A stretch of 64,000 nt of DNA, from positions 94,143 through 158,142 of the forward strand of contig NZ_OEZH01000152.1 in the NCBI RefSeq assembly GCF_900243075.1, written 5' to 3'. The position numbers were made by a program, and so were the translations under genes. The DNA is from Clostridioides difficile. Its GTDB lineage: Bacteria > Bacillota > Clostridia > Peptostreptococcales > Peptostreptococcaceae. The stretch's first letter is position 1. Each line of letters starts with the position of its first letter. The notes beneath the pieces were generated by a model that saw only the letters and a list, made by a program, of their open reading frames with translations, did no database searches and was not told the origin of the DNA. Of this stretch, positions 18,624 to 28,404 are shown in pieces.

Positions 18624-18652
18624 AAATTTTAGCCACATTGTTAATATAAAAA
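18624..18652 (-). repeat. Solitary CRISPR-repeat-like sequence between cas3 and cas4
   Basis: Immediately after the cas3 stop codon, in the 47-nt gap before the cas4 GTG, the minus strand reads TTTTATATTAACAATGTGG. The array repeat reads TTTTATATTAACTAAGTGG. This is 17 of 19 positions, in the same orientation as the array, and the last 10 positions of the repeat are not conserved. It starts exactly at the gene boundary. It could be a fossil repeat or a functional Cas6- or Cascade-recognised element. Confidence 0.65.
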
Positions 18653-20974
18653 TCAAATAAATTGGTCTATTTCCTTACCTATAATCACACCTTTACCAAA
18701 TATCTGTTTTGTATGCTTATTTTCATGTATATCATATTTATATAAAAGTATTTTTAAATCTTCTAGACCCTTTATATTTATATCCACTATATTTTGTTTA
18801 GCTTTATATATTGGTATATTTACACTTTTTTTAATTATTTCTCTTCTAGCTTTTTTTCTCTTAGATTTTATTTCATTTATTAATTGTCTATCTTCATTAC
18901 TATATGCCTCTGTAAGTTCTTTCCCCAAAACTTTATAATCTTTTATCAAAGTTTCTTCAATTTTATTATATATATCCTCTGGTATTACTGTATATCCTTC
19001 AATATTTCTAAGTATATTTTGTGCATCTTTAGAGCCCAAACTATATGGTGTTATAGTATCTAAAATATTTAAAGCACTAGTAAATCTCTTTTTAAAAGCT
19101 GTACCTTCTAAGCTTTCTTTAGAGTATAGTATCTTAACCATTTCTACCTTATATTTTTCTTCCATTTTCACACATTCTTTGCCATTTATAAAAGCCTTTA
19201 ATAACTCAAGTCCATTTTTTACAATTGTTTCATCATAAATACTGCCTATTCCTGTAGCTTTTTCTGTATATATAAATATATTTGGACTATTTTCTTTATA
19301 CTCACGACTTCTATAACATCTGCCAAATCTTTGAAATAAACTGTCAAGTGTTGAATTTTCTGTATGAAGCTCATCAAAATCAATGTCAAGGGATGCCTCT
19401 ACTAATTGTGTTGTAATCCAAATTCCATTTCTATCACTATTGGCAAATTCTTTTATATATTTTTCTAGCTTTGCTCTATCTTCTTGTATATACATAGAAT
19501 GTAGAAGATTTACATTAATATCTATTCCTTTTGACTTAACTATCTCTTCTATTAACTCATATTTTTCTACAGCACTTTTAACTGTATTTACTATTACTAA
19601 AACTTTTTTATTCATTCCACTTTGTATTATTTTTTCTAAATTTTTATCTATTGAATTTTTTACAATGGCTACACAGTGTCGTATTTTTGTTGTATTTTTT
19701 GTTAATATAGCTATATTACTATCTATTACACCTCTTTTTTTTAGTTCATCTATATATATAGTTGGCATAGTAGCTGTCATTATCATAAATCTGCCACCTA
19801 TCTTATGTATCATTTCTATACCTTTTACCAGTACAGCTGCTATTTCTGGCGAATATGCTTGTATCTCATCTATTACTGCCTTTGAATATGCTAATGTTGA
19901 GTATACTTTTTCATAGCCTTTATACAAAAAAGGAAATTTAAATATTTGGTCTATTGTAGAAAATGTCAGTTTACAAGATAACAACTTTGCTAAATCTACA
20001 ATTTCATTTGAATTTTCCTGATTACTTTCTTCCAGATAATCTACTGCTGTTGAATGTAACAATCCTAGGAATGTATCATTTGAGTCTTTTATTCCAACTA
20101 TATTTTTTGCCCTATCAAATAATGCATTTATACTTACTCTTAATGGTAATGTAAAAAATGCCTTATCTTTATCTATCCAAATTAAAGCAGTTTCTGTTTT
20201 TCCCATTCCTGTAGATGCAATCAGTATTATATTCTTGCTTTTATTCAATTTAGCAAATGCCTGAACTTCCCTTAGACTACCAAACTCTTTTATTAAATGT
20301 TTTTCTGTGTATTCGCCTATATTCATATTACTATTACACTCCACAACCTCATGAGCAGAAGCACTGTGGTCTAATCTATGTAGTATTCCTTTTAACATAA
20401 TATATAAATTATAGTATCTGTGATTTTTATCTATTCTTTTTTCTACACTTTGTAGATATACTTTACTCAATTTTTTTGTTTTTATTGGATATCTAACCTT
20501 AAAGTCATTTTGTAGTTCATAGACTTTATTTATTAAATCTTCATCTAAAAGTTTTTGTATTAGACATTTAAAATCTTTATCTATAAAAACATCTCTTTCA
20601 TGGTGATATACAATAACTTGATTTAACACTGACATCAGCTCTCTATCTTTTCCCATGTCTACACGACTATAATCAATAAATGCAGGAGAAATATAATTAT
20701 GACCTATATCATTTTCCAGATGAGTTACTATCTCTGGTTCATTCGTTTCAATAGACATTCTACTTCTTATTAGCTTCTGAAATGGAGAAAAGGCTTTACC
20801 AATATCATGAAATTCTATAACAAAGTCAAGTAATTTCCAAAACATCTCTTCATCTAAAAAATTTAGACTGTTTATACTTGTTCCGTAGTATTCTCTTAAT
20901 ATATTCATTTGTTTTAAAAGTTCATCAGTATGTTCTCTGAGTGTTTCTACTGGATTAGATTTAGCATATAGCAT
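18653..20974 (-). CDS. cas3: CRISPR helicase-nuclease Cas3 (HD + DExD/H)
   Basis: 773 residues from the ATG at 20972-20974; the ATG two codons earlier touches the AGGAGG site and is unlikely. An N-terminal HD nuclease domain shows EFHDIGKAFSPFQ (His56-Asp57) and IVYHHERD (about 121-128). The SF2 helicase follows with Walker A ASTGMGKTE (about 250), the DEIQ motif in AVIDEIQAYSPE, MTATMP and an RFGRCYR motif VI. Cas3 is recruited by Cascade to nick and degrade target DNA. The HD is fused at the N-terminus, as in most type I systems. Confidence 0.96.
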   Translation of the reverse strand: MLYAKSNPVETLREHTDELLKQMNILREYYGTSINSLNFLDEEMFWKLLDFVIEFHDIGKAFSPFQKLIRSRMSIETNEPEIVTHLENDIGHNYISPAFIDYSRVDMGKDRELMSVLNQVIVYHHERDVFIDKDFKCLIQKLLDEDLINKVYELQNDFKVRYPIKTKKLSKVYLQSVEKRIDKNHRYYNLYIMLKGILHRLDHSASAHEVVECNSNMNIGEYTEKHLIKEFGSLREVQAFAKLNKSKNIILIASTGMGKTETALIWIDKDKAFFTLPLRVSINALFDRAKNIVGIKDSNDTFLGLLHSTAVDYLEESNQENSNEIVDLAKLLSCKLTFSTIDQIFKFPFLYKGYEKVYSTLAYSKAVIDEIQAYSPEIAAVLVKGIEMIHKIGGRFMIMTATMPTIYIDELKKRGVIDSNIAILTKNTTKIRHCVAIVKNSIDKNLEKIIQSGMNKKVLVIVNTVKSAVEKYELIEEIVKSKGIDINVNLLHSMYIQEDRAKLEKYIKEFANSDRNGIWITTQLVEASLDIDFDELHTENSTLDSLFQRFGRCYRSREYKENSPNIFIYTEKATGIGSIYDETIVKNGLELLKAFINGKECVKMEEKYKVEMVKILYSKESLEGTAFKKRFTSALNILDTITPYSLGSKDAQNILRNIEGYTVIPEDIYNKIEETLIKDYKVLGKELTEAYSNEDRQLINEIKSKRKKARREIIKKSVNIPIYKAKQNIVDINIKGLEDLKILLYKYDIHENKHTKQIFGKGVIIGKEIDQFI

Positions 20975-20984
20975 ACTCATCCTC

Positions 20985-21686
20985 CTAAATTAAATTATTA
21001 AAATATAGTAAATCCATCTCATTATCTAGTAATATATCTCCAACTGATATAGTATTTCCATCTTCCACATAATAACTATCTACCTTATTCCAAACCCTTT
21101 TTTTATCTTTCTTAGCATTATTCTTATAATAATTATTTAGTCTATAGCTTATACCACTTATGTATGTATCTTCTAAACTTGACTTTGGTATATAGATAGG
21201 TTTTCTTATATCATATTCTGATAGTTTGTAGTTTTTATAATCATTCAATTCCATATTAGAGTCTATTTCAAACTTATTAACTTCTACAAATCTAATATCA
21301 TTAATTCTTACTAAATCTTCTTTTCTACCTAATGATAAATACTCATCATAATTTAATAAACTATCATATAATTTTTTTAATAAATCAAAATCCCCACCTA
21401 TATGAATTATCAAATTTACATTCAATAACATATGACTGTTCATTGGCATAGATGTAACACTACCCTTTTTATAAAAATATGTTGTCTGATAATTATTAAA
21501 TATACTTTCATATGTCCCCTGTACACTTATATTAAATGGTATATACTCCGTAGCATTTAATATTTTGTGAATTAATCCATTTACTGTAGAATATGGAGGC
21601 AGTGGATATGTCTCTGTAATCTTCATAGCAAATGGCTTTTTATAGCATGCAGTTTCTTGAAATAAATCTAATTTCAAAACCTTCAT
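20985..21686 (-). CDS. cas5: Cascade subunit Cas5, type I-B
   Basis: 233 residues. The N-terminus, MKVLKLDLFQETACYKKPF followed by TYPLPPYSTVNGLIH, is the typical Cas5 beginning with its RAMP fold and PPxSTVxGLI motif. Cas5 caps the 5' handle of the crRNA in Cascade. The ATG follows the cas7 stop codon by one base, with GGGGTG upstream, so the two are coupled. Confidence 0.93.
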   Translation of the reverse strand: MKVLKLDLFQETACYKKPFAMKITETYPLPPYSTVNGLIHKILNATEYIPFNISVQGTYESIFNNYQTTYFYKKGSVTSMPMNSHMLLNVNLIIHIGGDFDLLKKLYDSLLNYDEYLSLGRKEDLVRINDIRFVEVNKFEIDSNMELNDYKNYKLSEYDIRKPIYIPKSSLEDTYISGISYRLNNYYKNNAKKDKKRVWNKVDSYYVEDGNTISVGDILLDNEMDLLYFNNLI

Positions 21687-21687
21687 A

Positions 21688-22602
21688 TTAATTCACCCCA
21701 TAATATTCCTTTACTTCTTTAACTAGTTGTCCAAAAAATTTATCTACGCTTAAAAAATTATCTTCAAATAACTCCTCAAATTCCTCTTTATTTGTAAATG
21801 CCCCATCTACCATTCCAATATAGGTAAATTCTTTTAAATCTTTTCCTAAAAAAGTACCTTGAACTACTTCTTCTATTGCTGACTTATTTACTTTAAATCC
21901 ATTTTTATCTCCTTTTAATTTAATTCTACCCAAGAAAAATGGATTTGCTATTTCATACACTCCTCCTACTACAAATAGAGGAGATAAATTTTCTTGTCTA
22001 CCTCTAATATTTCTATTTAATACTTTTATTATTTCTAAAAATTCTACTACTCTTCTACATTTCTCTTTATTATCAAGTTCTATATCCCCATCCTTACCTA
22101 TTTTAGATAAATCTATAGTCGCTGTATATGTATAGTAACTTAAATGTTGCTCTATGTTGGCAAGATTAGGGTGTTCTCCTATTCTATCTGCTAATCCTTT
22201 ATTATTTAAAAAGTCCATGTCACTTCTATATGGCTCAAGAGAAATCGCATTACTCAATCTTACAGTGGCTTCTCTAGTCAATGAACCCCCTTTTTTATCT
22301 TTCTCATCTTTTTTATTTGTTTTCATATATCCAAATAAGTCCATTTCTTCTGATTCTCTTATGCTTATATTATCTTTAAACTGAATTGTACCTTTTCCTT
22401 TATCAACAACTTGTAAATTCCAATTAAATAACTCCGAAGCTAATCGTACTATGTCATATCTTAGACACTGACGAGATGCAAATGTATAGATGTTTCCATC
22501 AGCTCTACTTAGTTTTTTTAATTCTGATATATTACCTATACCTTCACCATAGTTTAAACTTTGAGCCTGTACTATTACTGTAAATGTTAATCCTCTTTTC
22601 AT
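21688..22602 (-). CDS. cas7: Cascade backbone subunit Cas7, type I-B (Cst2/DevR family)
   Basis: 304 residues from the ATG at 22600-22602, preceded by GAGGAGG. MKRGLTFTVIVQAQSLNYGEG and a later ASRQCLRYDIVR are typical of the DevR-like Cas7 family. Several copies of Cas7 line the crRNA spacer in the Cascade complex. The gene begins one base after the cas8b stop codon. A longer in-frame start exists inside cas8b but lacks a ribosome-binding site. Confidence 0.95.
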   Translation of the reverse strand: MKRGLTFTVIVQAQSLNYGEGIGNISELKKLSRADGNIYTFASRQCLRYDIVRLASELFNWNLQVVDKGKGTIQFKDNISIRESEEMDLFGYMKTNKKDEKDKKGGSLTREATVRLSNAISLEPYRSDMDFLNNKGLADRIGEHPNLANIEQHLSYYTYTATIDLSKIGKDGDIELDNKEKCRRVVEFLEIIKVLNRNIRGRQENLSPLFVVGGVYEIANPFFLGRIKLKGDKNGFKVNKSAIEEVVQGTFLGKDLKEFTYIGMVDGAFTNKEEFEELFEDNFLSVDKFFGQLVKEVKEYYGVN

Positions 22603-22603
22603 C

Positions 22604-24481
22604 TTATTTTTCCTCCTCTTCGTTTGGTAGTTTATCTTTTCCTTCATATTTTCCAGAAATTAATCCAGATATAAAAGCATGACCTATAGATTCAAAGTCT
22701 AAATCTTTTTCAATCTCTATATCTAAAAAAAACGCTGGAAGCCTTTTTTCAGCTGACATAAAAATTCTTATAAGTGTATCCATAAAATCACTTTTATTTC
22801 CAACTTTAACTAAATTTAAAAGTTTATAACTTACTCCATCTATTTTATTTTTAGAATTTTTATTGACATAATGGTCATGTATATCACAACCCAAATAATA
22901 AATTATTCTCAATTTTTCATCATTCTTTTCCAAATTTTTACTATCCATTCTATATACCCCCTTCTTATAGCTATTTATTAATGCTCTTAATTGGACTACT
23001 CTAAAACAATCTATTCCTGATATATTTGATTTGTTGTTGCTTTCCATATCATTCTTAACTTTATTTCTTAAAGTATTATTAGTTAAATGCTTCAAGTCTC
23101 TATTTTTCAAGAGTAAATCTAATACATTTGATTTAAGCTTATAATCATAGATACTTTGTATTTTTTTATTTGCATACTCGTCTGTAAAAATTTTTGCTAA
23201 ATAAGTAGGAATATTAAAATAATTTATTTTACATTTTTTAGAATCTATACTTGCCTTAAATTCTACAAAAAGTATATTATGAAGCTGCCATTCACTTTTT
23301 AATTTATTTTCTTCTACTATACCTCTTATAAGTTTATTAAAAGGATTTTCATCTTTGGAATCTGAAGACTCACTTTTTTGAGCTTTTAAACTATTGTTTC
23401 TTTCAAAAAGCTCATTTATAGAAGTATCCATGTTAACAAATAAATAAAACTCGTTCTCTTCATTAGATAAATAATTCTTTCTTGTATAAGTAGCCCCTGC
23501 TGGAGTACAGAATAATATAAGCTTACAAACATCACATATTGATGATGTATACTCCTGATTCCAAAACATATTCCTAGCATTATTGGTACTTACTCCAAGT
23601 GGAGCAAAATTACTTTCTGAGTATTCATCTAATATGCCTTTATATAAACCACACATTTCACATACTTCTAAACTATCCATATACAGCTTTATGTCTTCAA
23701 TGCTTTTATTTTTCTTTATGAATTTATTATTTATTTCCTTCATAATTTTTTCTATAGTATTTACACTAGACTTACTAACTTTTTTTTCACTTATATCCTT
23801 AGCTATACTATCCAATCTATCATTCAAATAGTTTTTCAACTTATCACAGTCATTCTCTTCTAATAAATCTTCTAACTCTCCAAAATATATAATTTGTCTT
23901 AAATAATCATTAAACATTACTTGTTTTAATCCATCTAAATCTAACTTAGCCTTAACAACATTTAAAAAACTAACTTGTCCAAAATAATTATCTTGAACTA
24001 CATATTTATAAAGATTGGCTGTAAGTCTGTCATTTATTGATTTTATTTTAAATATGTCTACAATCTCATCTACTAAAGTTTCTAATATCTCAAATTCATC
24101 ATAACTTTTTATCTTAGACATGCTATCTAACTTTTCTTTTATCAAGTTAAATTTTTCTTCATCAAATTTTTTGACCTTATCATTTTGCTGTTTTATATTA
24201 TCCTTAATTTTCTTAATTCCATCTTTAATTTTATCAGGTTTAAATTTAATAAAATTTATACTGTAATCAACACTCTTCCTAATCCTTTTTGATACATCAT
24301 ATTCATCCATGAAGTAATTAAAATAATACTCATGAAAGTTTTCAAGAAATGAACTATCAAATTCGATATAGTCTTCCATAATAAATATTTTTTCTTTCAT
24401 ATCTGCTTTCTTTACTATATTTAAAAATCCAACCATACCCATATTAAAGAACCAGTCTCCTCTATAAACTCTTAACTTCAT
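22604..24481 (-). CDS. cas8b: Cascade large subunit Cas8b, type I-B
   Basis: 625 residues, the right size and position for the type I-B large subunit, which reads the PAM and recruits Cas3. The centre holds a CxxC pair in VCEMCGLYKG and a second in SSICDVCK, a zinc-finger arrangement seen in the Cas8b/Cst1 family. The N-terminal part is rich in lysine and predicted helix. GGAGGTGAGATAA precedes the start. Sequence in this subunit is poorly conserved, so the call rests on position, size and the zinc motif. Confidence 0.88.
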   Translation of the reverse strand: MKLRVYRGDWFFNMGMVGFLNIVKKADMKEKIFIMEDYIEFDSSFLENFHEYYFNYFMDEYDVSKRIRKSVDYSINFIKFKPDKIKDGIKKIKDNIKQQNDKVKKFDEEKFNLIKEKLDSMSKIKSYDEFEILETLVDEIVDIFKIKSINDRLTANLYKYVVQDNYFGQVSFLNVVKAKLDLDGLKQVMFNDYLRQIIYFGELEDLLEENDCDKLKNYLNDRLDSIAKDISEKKVSKSSVNTIEKIMKEINNKFIKKNKSIEDIKLYMDSLEVCEMCGLYKGILDEYSESNFAPLGVSTNNARNMFWNQEYTSSICDVCKLILFCTPAGATYTRKNYLSNEENEFYLFVNMDTSINELFERNNSLKAQKSESSDSKDENPFNKLIRGIVEENKLKSEWQLHNILFVEFKASIDSKKCKINYFNIPTYLAKIFTDEYANKKIQSIYDYKLKSNVLDLLLKNRDLKHLTNNTLRNKVKNDMESNNKSNISGIDCFRVVQLRALINSYKKGVYRMDSKNLEKNDEKLRIIYYLGCDIHDHYVNKNSKNKIDGVSYKLLNLVKVGNKSDFMDTLIRIFMSAEKRLPAFFLDIEIEKDLDFESIGHAFISGLISGKYEGKDKLPNEEEEK

Positions 24482-24486
24482 TTATC

Positions 24487-25224
24487 TCACCTCCATTCCA
24501 AAACATCTACATCCCCAAATCCTTGAGCTCGTCTAAAGCCCAAACCTAAATTGTAGATAAGATTTAAATCGTCAATATCACCTTTCAATATAAATCTGCC
24601 TTTGTAGCCATTAATATATTGATATTCTTTACCTGTTATTTTTTTAAACTCTCTTAAGCTCTCTTTAACTACTACTTTCTTAAGAGCTATATTTTCAAAC
24701 TCTAATTTTCTTTTTAGACCATTTCCCCTATAGTTTTTGACAACTTCATTAGTTATATAGTTTAACTCTTCTATATATCTATCATCACTTATATCTAAGA
24801 ATTTTCCTTCTTTAGACTTTATACAGATTGGAGATAACGCATTGAATAGTACCATCTCTTCTGTTATCTTCTTTTCTCTTAATAAATCTATTCTAATCCT
24901 TGTAAGTTCATAGTCTTTATATAAACATTTTTTAGAAGTCATTAATCCATTATATATATGAAAACCTAATTCTAAATCTGGAGTACTTATATTTAGTATT
25001 ACTTTATCTTTGATAATAAAATTGTCACCTTCAATACTATATTTTTTTATATAAACTGAAAATGTGAAATTTTTAGTTTTTTTATTATGTTTTTCATTAT
25101 AATAGTACATGTTTTTATAGTAATCTTCATTAGATTTTCTTATTGCTTCTTTTATAATACTCATAAAGAGTGAATTATAAGATATTGGTATACAATCTGT
25201 GCTAAATTCAATTTTCATTTTCAT
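24487..25224 (-). CDS. cas6: CRISPR pre-crRNA endoribonuclease Cas6
   Basis: 245 residues from the ATG at 25222-25224 (AGAGGTGAT upstream). The N-terminal MKMKIEFSTDCIPISY and the C-terminal glycine-rich loop LGLGFRRAQGFGDVDVLEW are hallmarks of Cas6. It cuts each repeat transcript to leave an 8-nt 5' handle. First gene of the cas operon. An upstream in-frame start overlapping the intergenic region is less likely. Confidence 0.95.
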   Translation of the reverse strand: MKMKIEFSTDCIPISYNSLFMSIIKEAIRKSNEDYYKNMYYYNEKHNKKTKNFTFSVYIKKYSIEGDNFIIKDKVILNISTPDLELGFHIYNGLMTSKKCLYKDYELTRIRIDLLREKKITEEMVLFNALSPICIKSKEGKFLDISDDRYIEELNYITNEVVKNYRGNGLKRKLEFENIALKKVVVKESLREFKKITGKEYQYINGYKGRFILKGDIDDLNLIYNLGLGFRRAQGFGDVDVLEWR

Positions 25225-25301
25225 AATATCACCTCTCTCAATTAATATATTAACACTAGACCGTGAAGTATGTTGGTCCAAGTATAAATTATTTGAAAAA
25301 A

Positions 25302-26255
25302 TTAGTAAATTTTTTTCATTTTTTCAATCTCTGACAATATATCGTTTCTAAGTCTATCTGGTTCTACAACCTCAACATAAGCTCCCATACTTAAAATCCA
25401 ACTTTTTATCTCCTCATAACCTCTCATTTTAGCTTTAAAAAGTATAGATTTATCATCATACTCTATAATTTGTTGATTATTAACCCAAACTTTCTCCTTT
25501 ATAATTATTGAAAATGGATGTCTAATTTTTATAACAACATTAAATTCTTCTCCCTTATAAATTCCTATACTATTTTTGCTATATTCATCCCAATTAAAAC
25601 TTTTATCTACATTGTACTTTTCTTCTAAAACCTTATACTTTTTAATTCTACATAATTTAAAATCTATAAACTTAAATCTTTTTTCACAAAAAGCTACCAT
25701 ATAAGTATCTGATTTATAATTAAATAAACCATATGGATGAACAATTCTTTCACTATTTCCTGAATTTAATGAATAATATTCCATCCAAAATTTGCGTTTT
25801 GTTGTATATGCTCTAGTTATTTCATTACACTTATTTTTTTCAGACGCATAATCACAACTACGTTGTGCTTGCACTGTGAAATAATCCATATATGTATCGC
25901 TTTTTTCTCCTGTATTTAATACTGCTTTTATTTTTTCTACAATACTATTAAATTCATTTTTGTAAATATCATTATTGTACTCTAGCTGTGAATTTATCAT
26001 ATCTAAAATTGAAACTTCACTATCTAATAATTTAATTAATGAGATACTATTACATTTATCGATTTCATAACCACCATAAATCCCAGGTGTTGAATTTATA
26101 AATATACCAGCTTGCTCTAGGTGCATCTTATAACTTTTTATTTGCCTTTCACTTACTTCCAACTCTTCTGCTAGCTCTTTACACTTCATTTTTCCTCTAC
26201 TTTGAATTAATATCATCATTCTTATTGTATTAGCTACTTTACTAATGAATGACAC
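25302..26255 (-). CDS. HTH-WYL transcriptional regulator preceding the cas operon
   Basis: About 315 residues: an N-terminal helix-turn-helix (KCKELAEELEVSERQIKSYK, about 23-42) and a C-terminal WYL-type domain (YSLNSGNSERIVHPYGLF, KSDTYMVAFCEKRFKFIDF). WYL proteins often sense nucleic-acid or nucleotide ligands and are common beside CRISPR and phage-defence loci. It lies 77 nt upstream of cas6 on the same strand, so it probably regulates, and may be co-transcribed with, the cas genes. The start is unusual: the listed GTG is embedded in AGGAGGTG, while an in-frame ATT at 26244-26246 has ideal 8-nt spacing and gives the usual (M)SKVANTIRMM beginning. Confidence 0.88.
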   Translation of the reverse strand: MSFISKVANTIRMMILIQSRGKMKCKELAEELEVSERQIKSYKMHLEQAGIFINSTPGIYGGYEIDKCNSISLIKLLDSEVSILDMINSQLEYNNDIYKNEFNSIVEKIKAVLNTGEKSDTYMDYFTVQAQRSCDYASEKNKCNEITRAYTTKRKFWMEYYSLNSGNSERIVHPYGLFNYKSDTYMVAFCEKRFKFIDFKLCRIKKYKVLEEKYNVDKSFNWDEYSKNSIGIYKGEEFNVVIKIRHPFSIIIKEKVWVNNQQIIEYDDKSILFKAKMRGYEEIKSWILSMGAYVEVVEPDRLRNDILSEIEKMKKIY

Positions 26256-26487
26256 CTCCTAATAATATTAATTAATATCTTATATTATTTATTTCTACAA
26301 ATACATACTTATAACCTTTTTATGTTTTATATAAGTAGAATTTTTTTACTATTTAGATACTTATTATGACATATTAATATAAAATCTTAATAATTAATAC
26401 AATAAAAAATATTACTGAAAAAATAAATATTTATAATTCCAGTAATATCGATTAATTTTAAATATTTTTATTAGTCAATAATATTTC

Positions 26488-28404
26488 CTAATAATTAACT
26501 AAATTTAATTTTATCTCTTTTAAATAATTATTTCTTACAATTAAAAAATAAACTATTTGAACCAAGAACAAGCTTCCCATTACCAAAACAGCTGATGATG
26601 CTACTTCTATATCAAAAGAATTCTTCAGTGCAGTAAGTGCAAATATAGAATGTATAACAGCCACTACATAAGGTAACAAAAATACTATTCCAATCTCAAT
26701 TGTTGAAGCCTTTTTAATCTCATTATATGTCATCCCCAATTTATTTAACTGCTCATACTTTTTCTTATCAACTTGACAATCCATATAAAACTTATTATAT
26801 AAGAAGCTACTTGTAGTAACAAAGAAAATTAAACCTATAAATATTGCTAAAAATATAAATGTAGAATACATTAATTTCCCAGTTTCTATCATTAAGTCTT
26901 TAGAGAAAAACAAATATGGCTGCATCCCAGACTCATTATTAAATTTATTCTCAAATTGTCTACATATCTCTATAGTTTTACTTGAATCCTCTACTTCAAA
27001 TGCAGTAAATCTATCCACTATAAATTTTGATTCTATACTATCATAAAAATTATCCTTTACCACATACATATTTTTATAATATGCTGGCATAACACATTCT
27101 TCTACTTGTTTTGCCACCTTTAGACTCCTATTTCCTACAATAACATTTTCTTTGACTTTCTTATTGCCTGGTAAACTTGATGATAATAATGATATAGATT
27201 CATTATCTTCAAAACTTATAGGCTTAACCCCTATAGCCTCTGTTATCTCTAGGTACTTAGATTCTTTCATAATTCTGACATTAAAATTACTTTTCTTAGG
27301 AAATACAGTTTTAAATTCACCATTAATTCTTGTATAGTCTATATTTTCTTTTTTTAGCTTAGTTTCTATAAATCTCATTCTTTCGTTGTCTTTTTCTTTG
27401 CTATCAGGCTTCTTAGGGTCATTATGCAAGGTCATCGTTGAATAATATATTGTGTTAGGATATATTAAATTAATTTGACGATTTACATCTTTCCAAAAAG
27501 AATAAACTGTACCTATAGCAGTAAATGCTACTGCAGAAGTTATAGCTATCAAGAAAAATATTCTAGCATTGTCCTTTACTTTATAAATTAAGTTTGAAAT
27601 CCAAAGCATGTTTGTATTTTTTCTATAAAATCTCTTATTTAATTTTAACTTTTTTATAAAAAATACACTAAATTGAGAAAAGAATAAATAAGTTGCTACT
27701 ATAGTAAGAGATGTAACTGGAACTAAGCGTAGATATGTTGTATATTGGTCAGTTGATGTAACAGCATTATAATATGCTATTATAAACAGGCAAATACTTA
27801 ATATAGCAAGCATCAGTGATGTTTTAGGCTCTGGCTTTGGAGTTTTTGTACCTTTAAGTAACTTTAATACCTGATTTTCCTTAACTATAAAAGAAGTAAA
27901 TATTGATGTTAGTATAGCTAAAACCATAAAGTAAACTAAAGTAGACAATATTGCATTTAATGGTATATAGAATTTTAATGGTGATAATTCTAAAAAAGTA
28001 GACATAATCACTAAAAATATCTTTGCAAAGATTAAACCTATTATTATTCCAATTACAGAAGATACTATATTTATTATCATATTTTCTATAAAGATTAACT
28101 TCATTACTTGTCGTTTTGATATACCTGTAATATAAAGTATTCCAAATTCTTTATATCTGCTTTTAAGAAATACACTAACTGAATAAAATACAAAGAAGAA
28201 CAAAAATAAATATGCAATTATTTTACTCATCTTAAGTCCCTCCTTTAAATAATCAGGAAATTGAGATATATCTAAATTTGGATGACTTGTAAACATGATA
28301 AAAGAAAATAGTAGTGAAGATGATATAATAATACTTGCTAAATATCCTAAATATGCTTTAATATTTCTTGAAATATTATTAATAGCAAACTGTTTTATAT
28401 TCAT
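26488..28404 (-). CDS. Bce-type antimicrobial peptide ABC transporter permease
   Basis: 638 residues with about ten membrane helices and a large extracytoplasmic domain (about 310-510) between helices, the layout of BceB-type FtsX-superfamily permeases. These remove bacitracin-like peptides from undecaprenyl pyrophosphate or lipid II and also act as sensor for the partner kinase. The start overlaps the last base of the ATPase gene (28404). The neighbours (BceA ATPase, UppP phosphatase and BceRS two-component system) all support a role in cell-wall antibiotic defence. Confidence 0.9.
   Translation of the reverse strand: MNIKQFAINNISRNIKAYLGYLASIIISSSLLFSFIMFTSHPNLDISQFPDYLKEGLKMSKIIAYLFLFFFVFYSVSVFLKSRYKEFGILYITGISKRQVMKLIFIENMIINIVSSVIGIIIGLIFAKIFLVIMSTFLELSPLKFYIPLNAILSTLVYFMVLAILTSIFTSFIVKENQVLKLLKGTKTPKPEPKTSLMLAILSICLFIIAYYNAVTSTDQYTTYLRLVPVTSLTIVATYLFFSQFSVFFIKKLKLNKRFYRKNTNMLWISNLIYKVKDNARIFFLIAITSAVAFTAIGTVYSFWKDVNRQINLIYPNTIYYSTMTLHNDPKKPDSKEKDNERMRFIETKLKKENIDYTRINGEFKTVFPKKSNFNVRIMKESKYLEITEAIGVKPISFEDNESISLLSSSLPGNKKVKENVIVGNRSLKVAKQVEECVMPAYYKNMYVVKDNFYDSIESKFIVDRFTAFEVEDSSKTIEICRQFENKFNNESGMQPYLFFSKDLMIETGKLMYSTFIFLAIFIGLIFFVTTSSFLYNKFYMDCQVDKKKYEQLNKLGMTYNEIKKASTIEIGIVFLLPYVVAVIHSIFALTALKNSFDIEVASSAVLVMGSLFLVQIVYFLIVRNNYLKEIKLNLVNY

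Noticed and set aside
18606-18656. N-terminal extension of Cas4 beginning MIFILTMWLKF
   Set aside because: The extension is the translation of a CRISPR-repeat-like sequence; the GTG at 18605 has the correct spacing and the usual Cas4 N-terminus.
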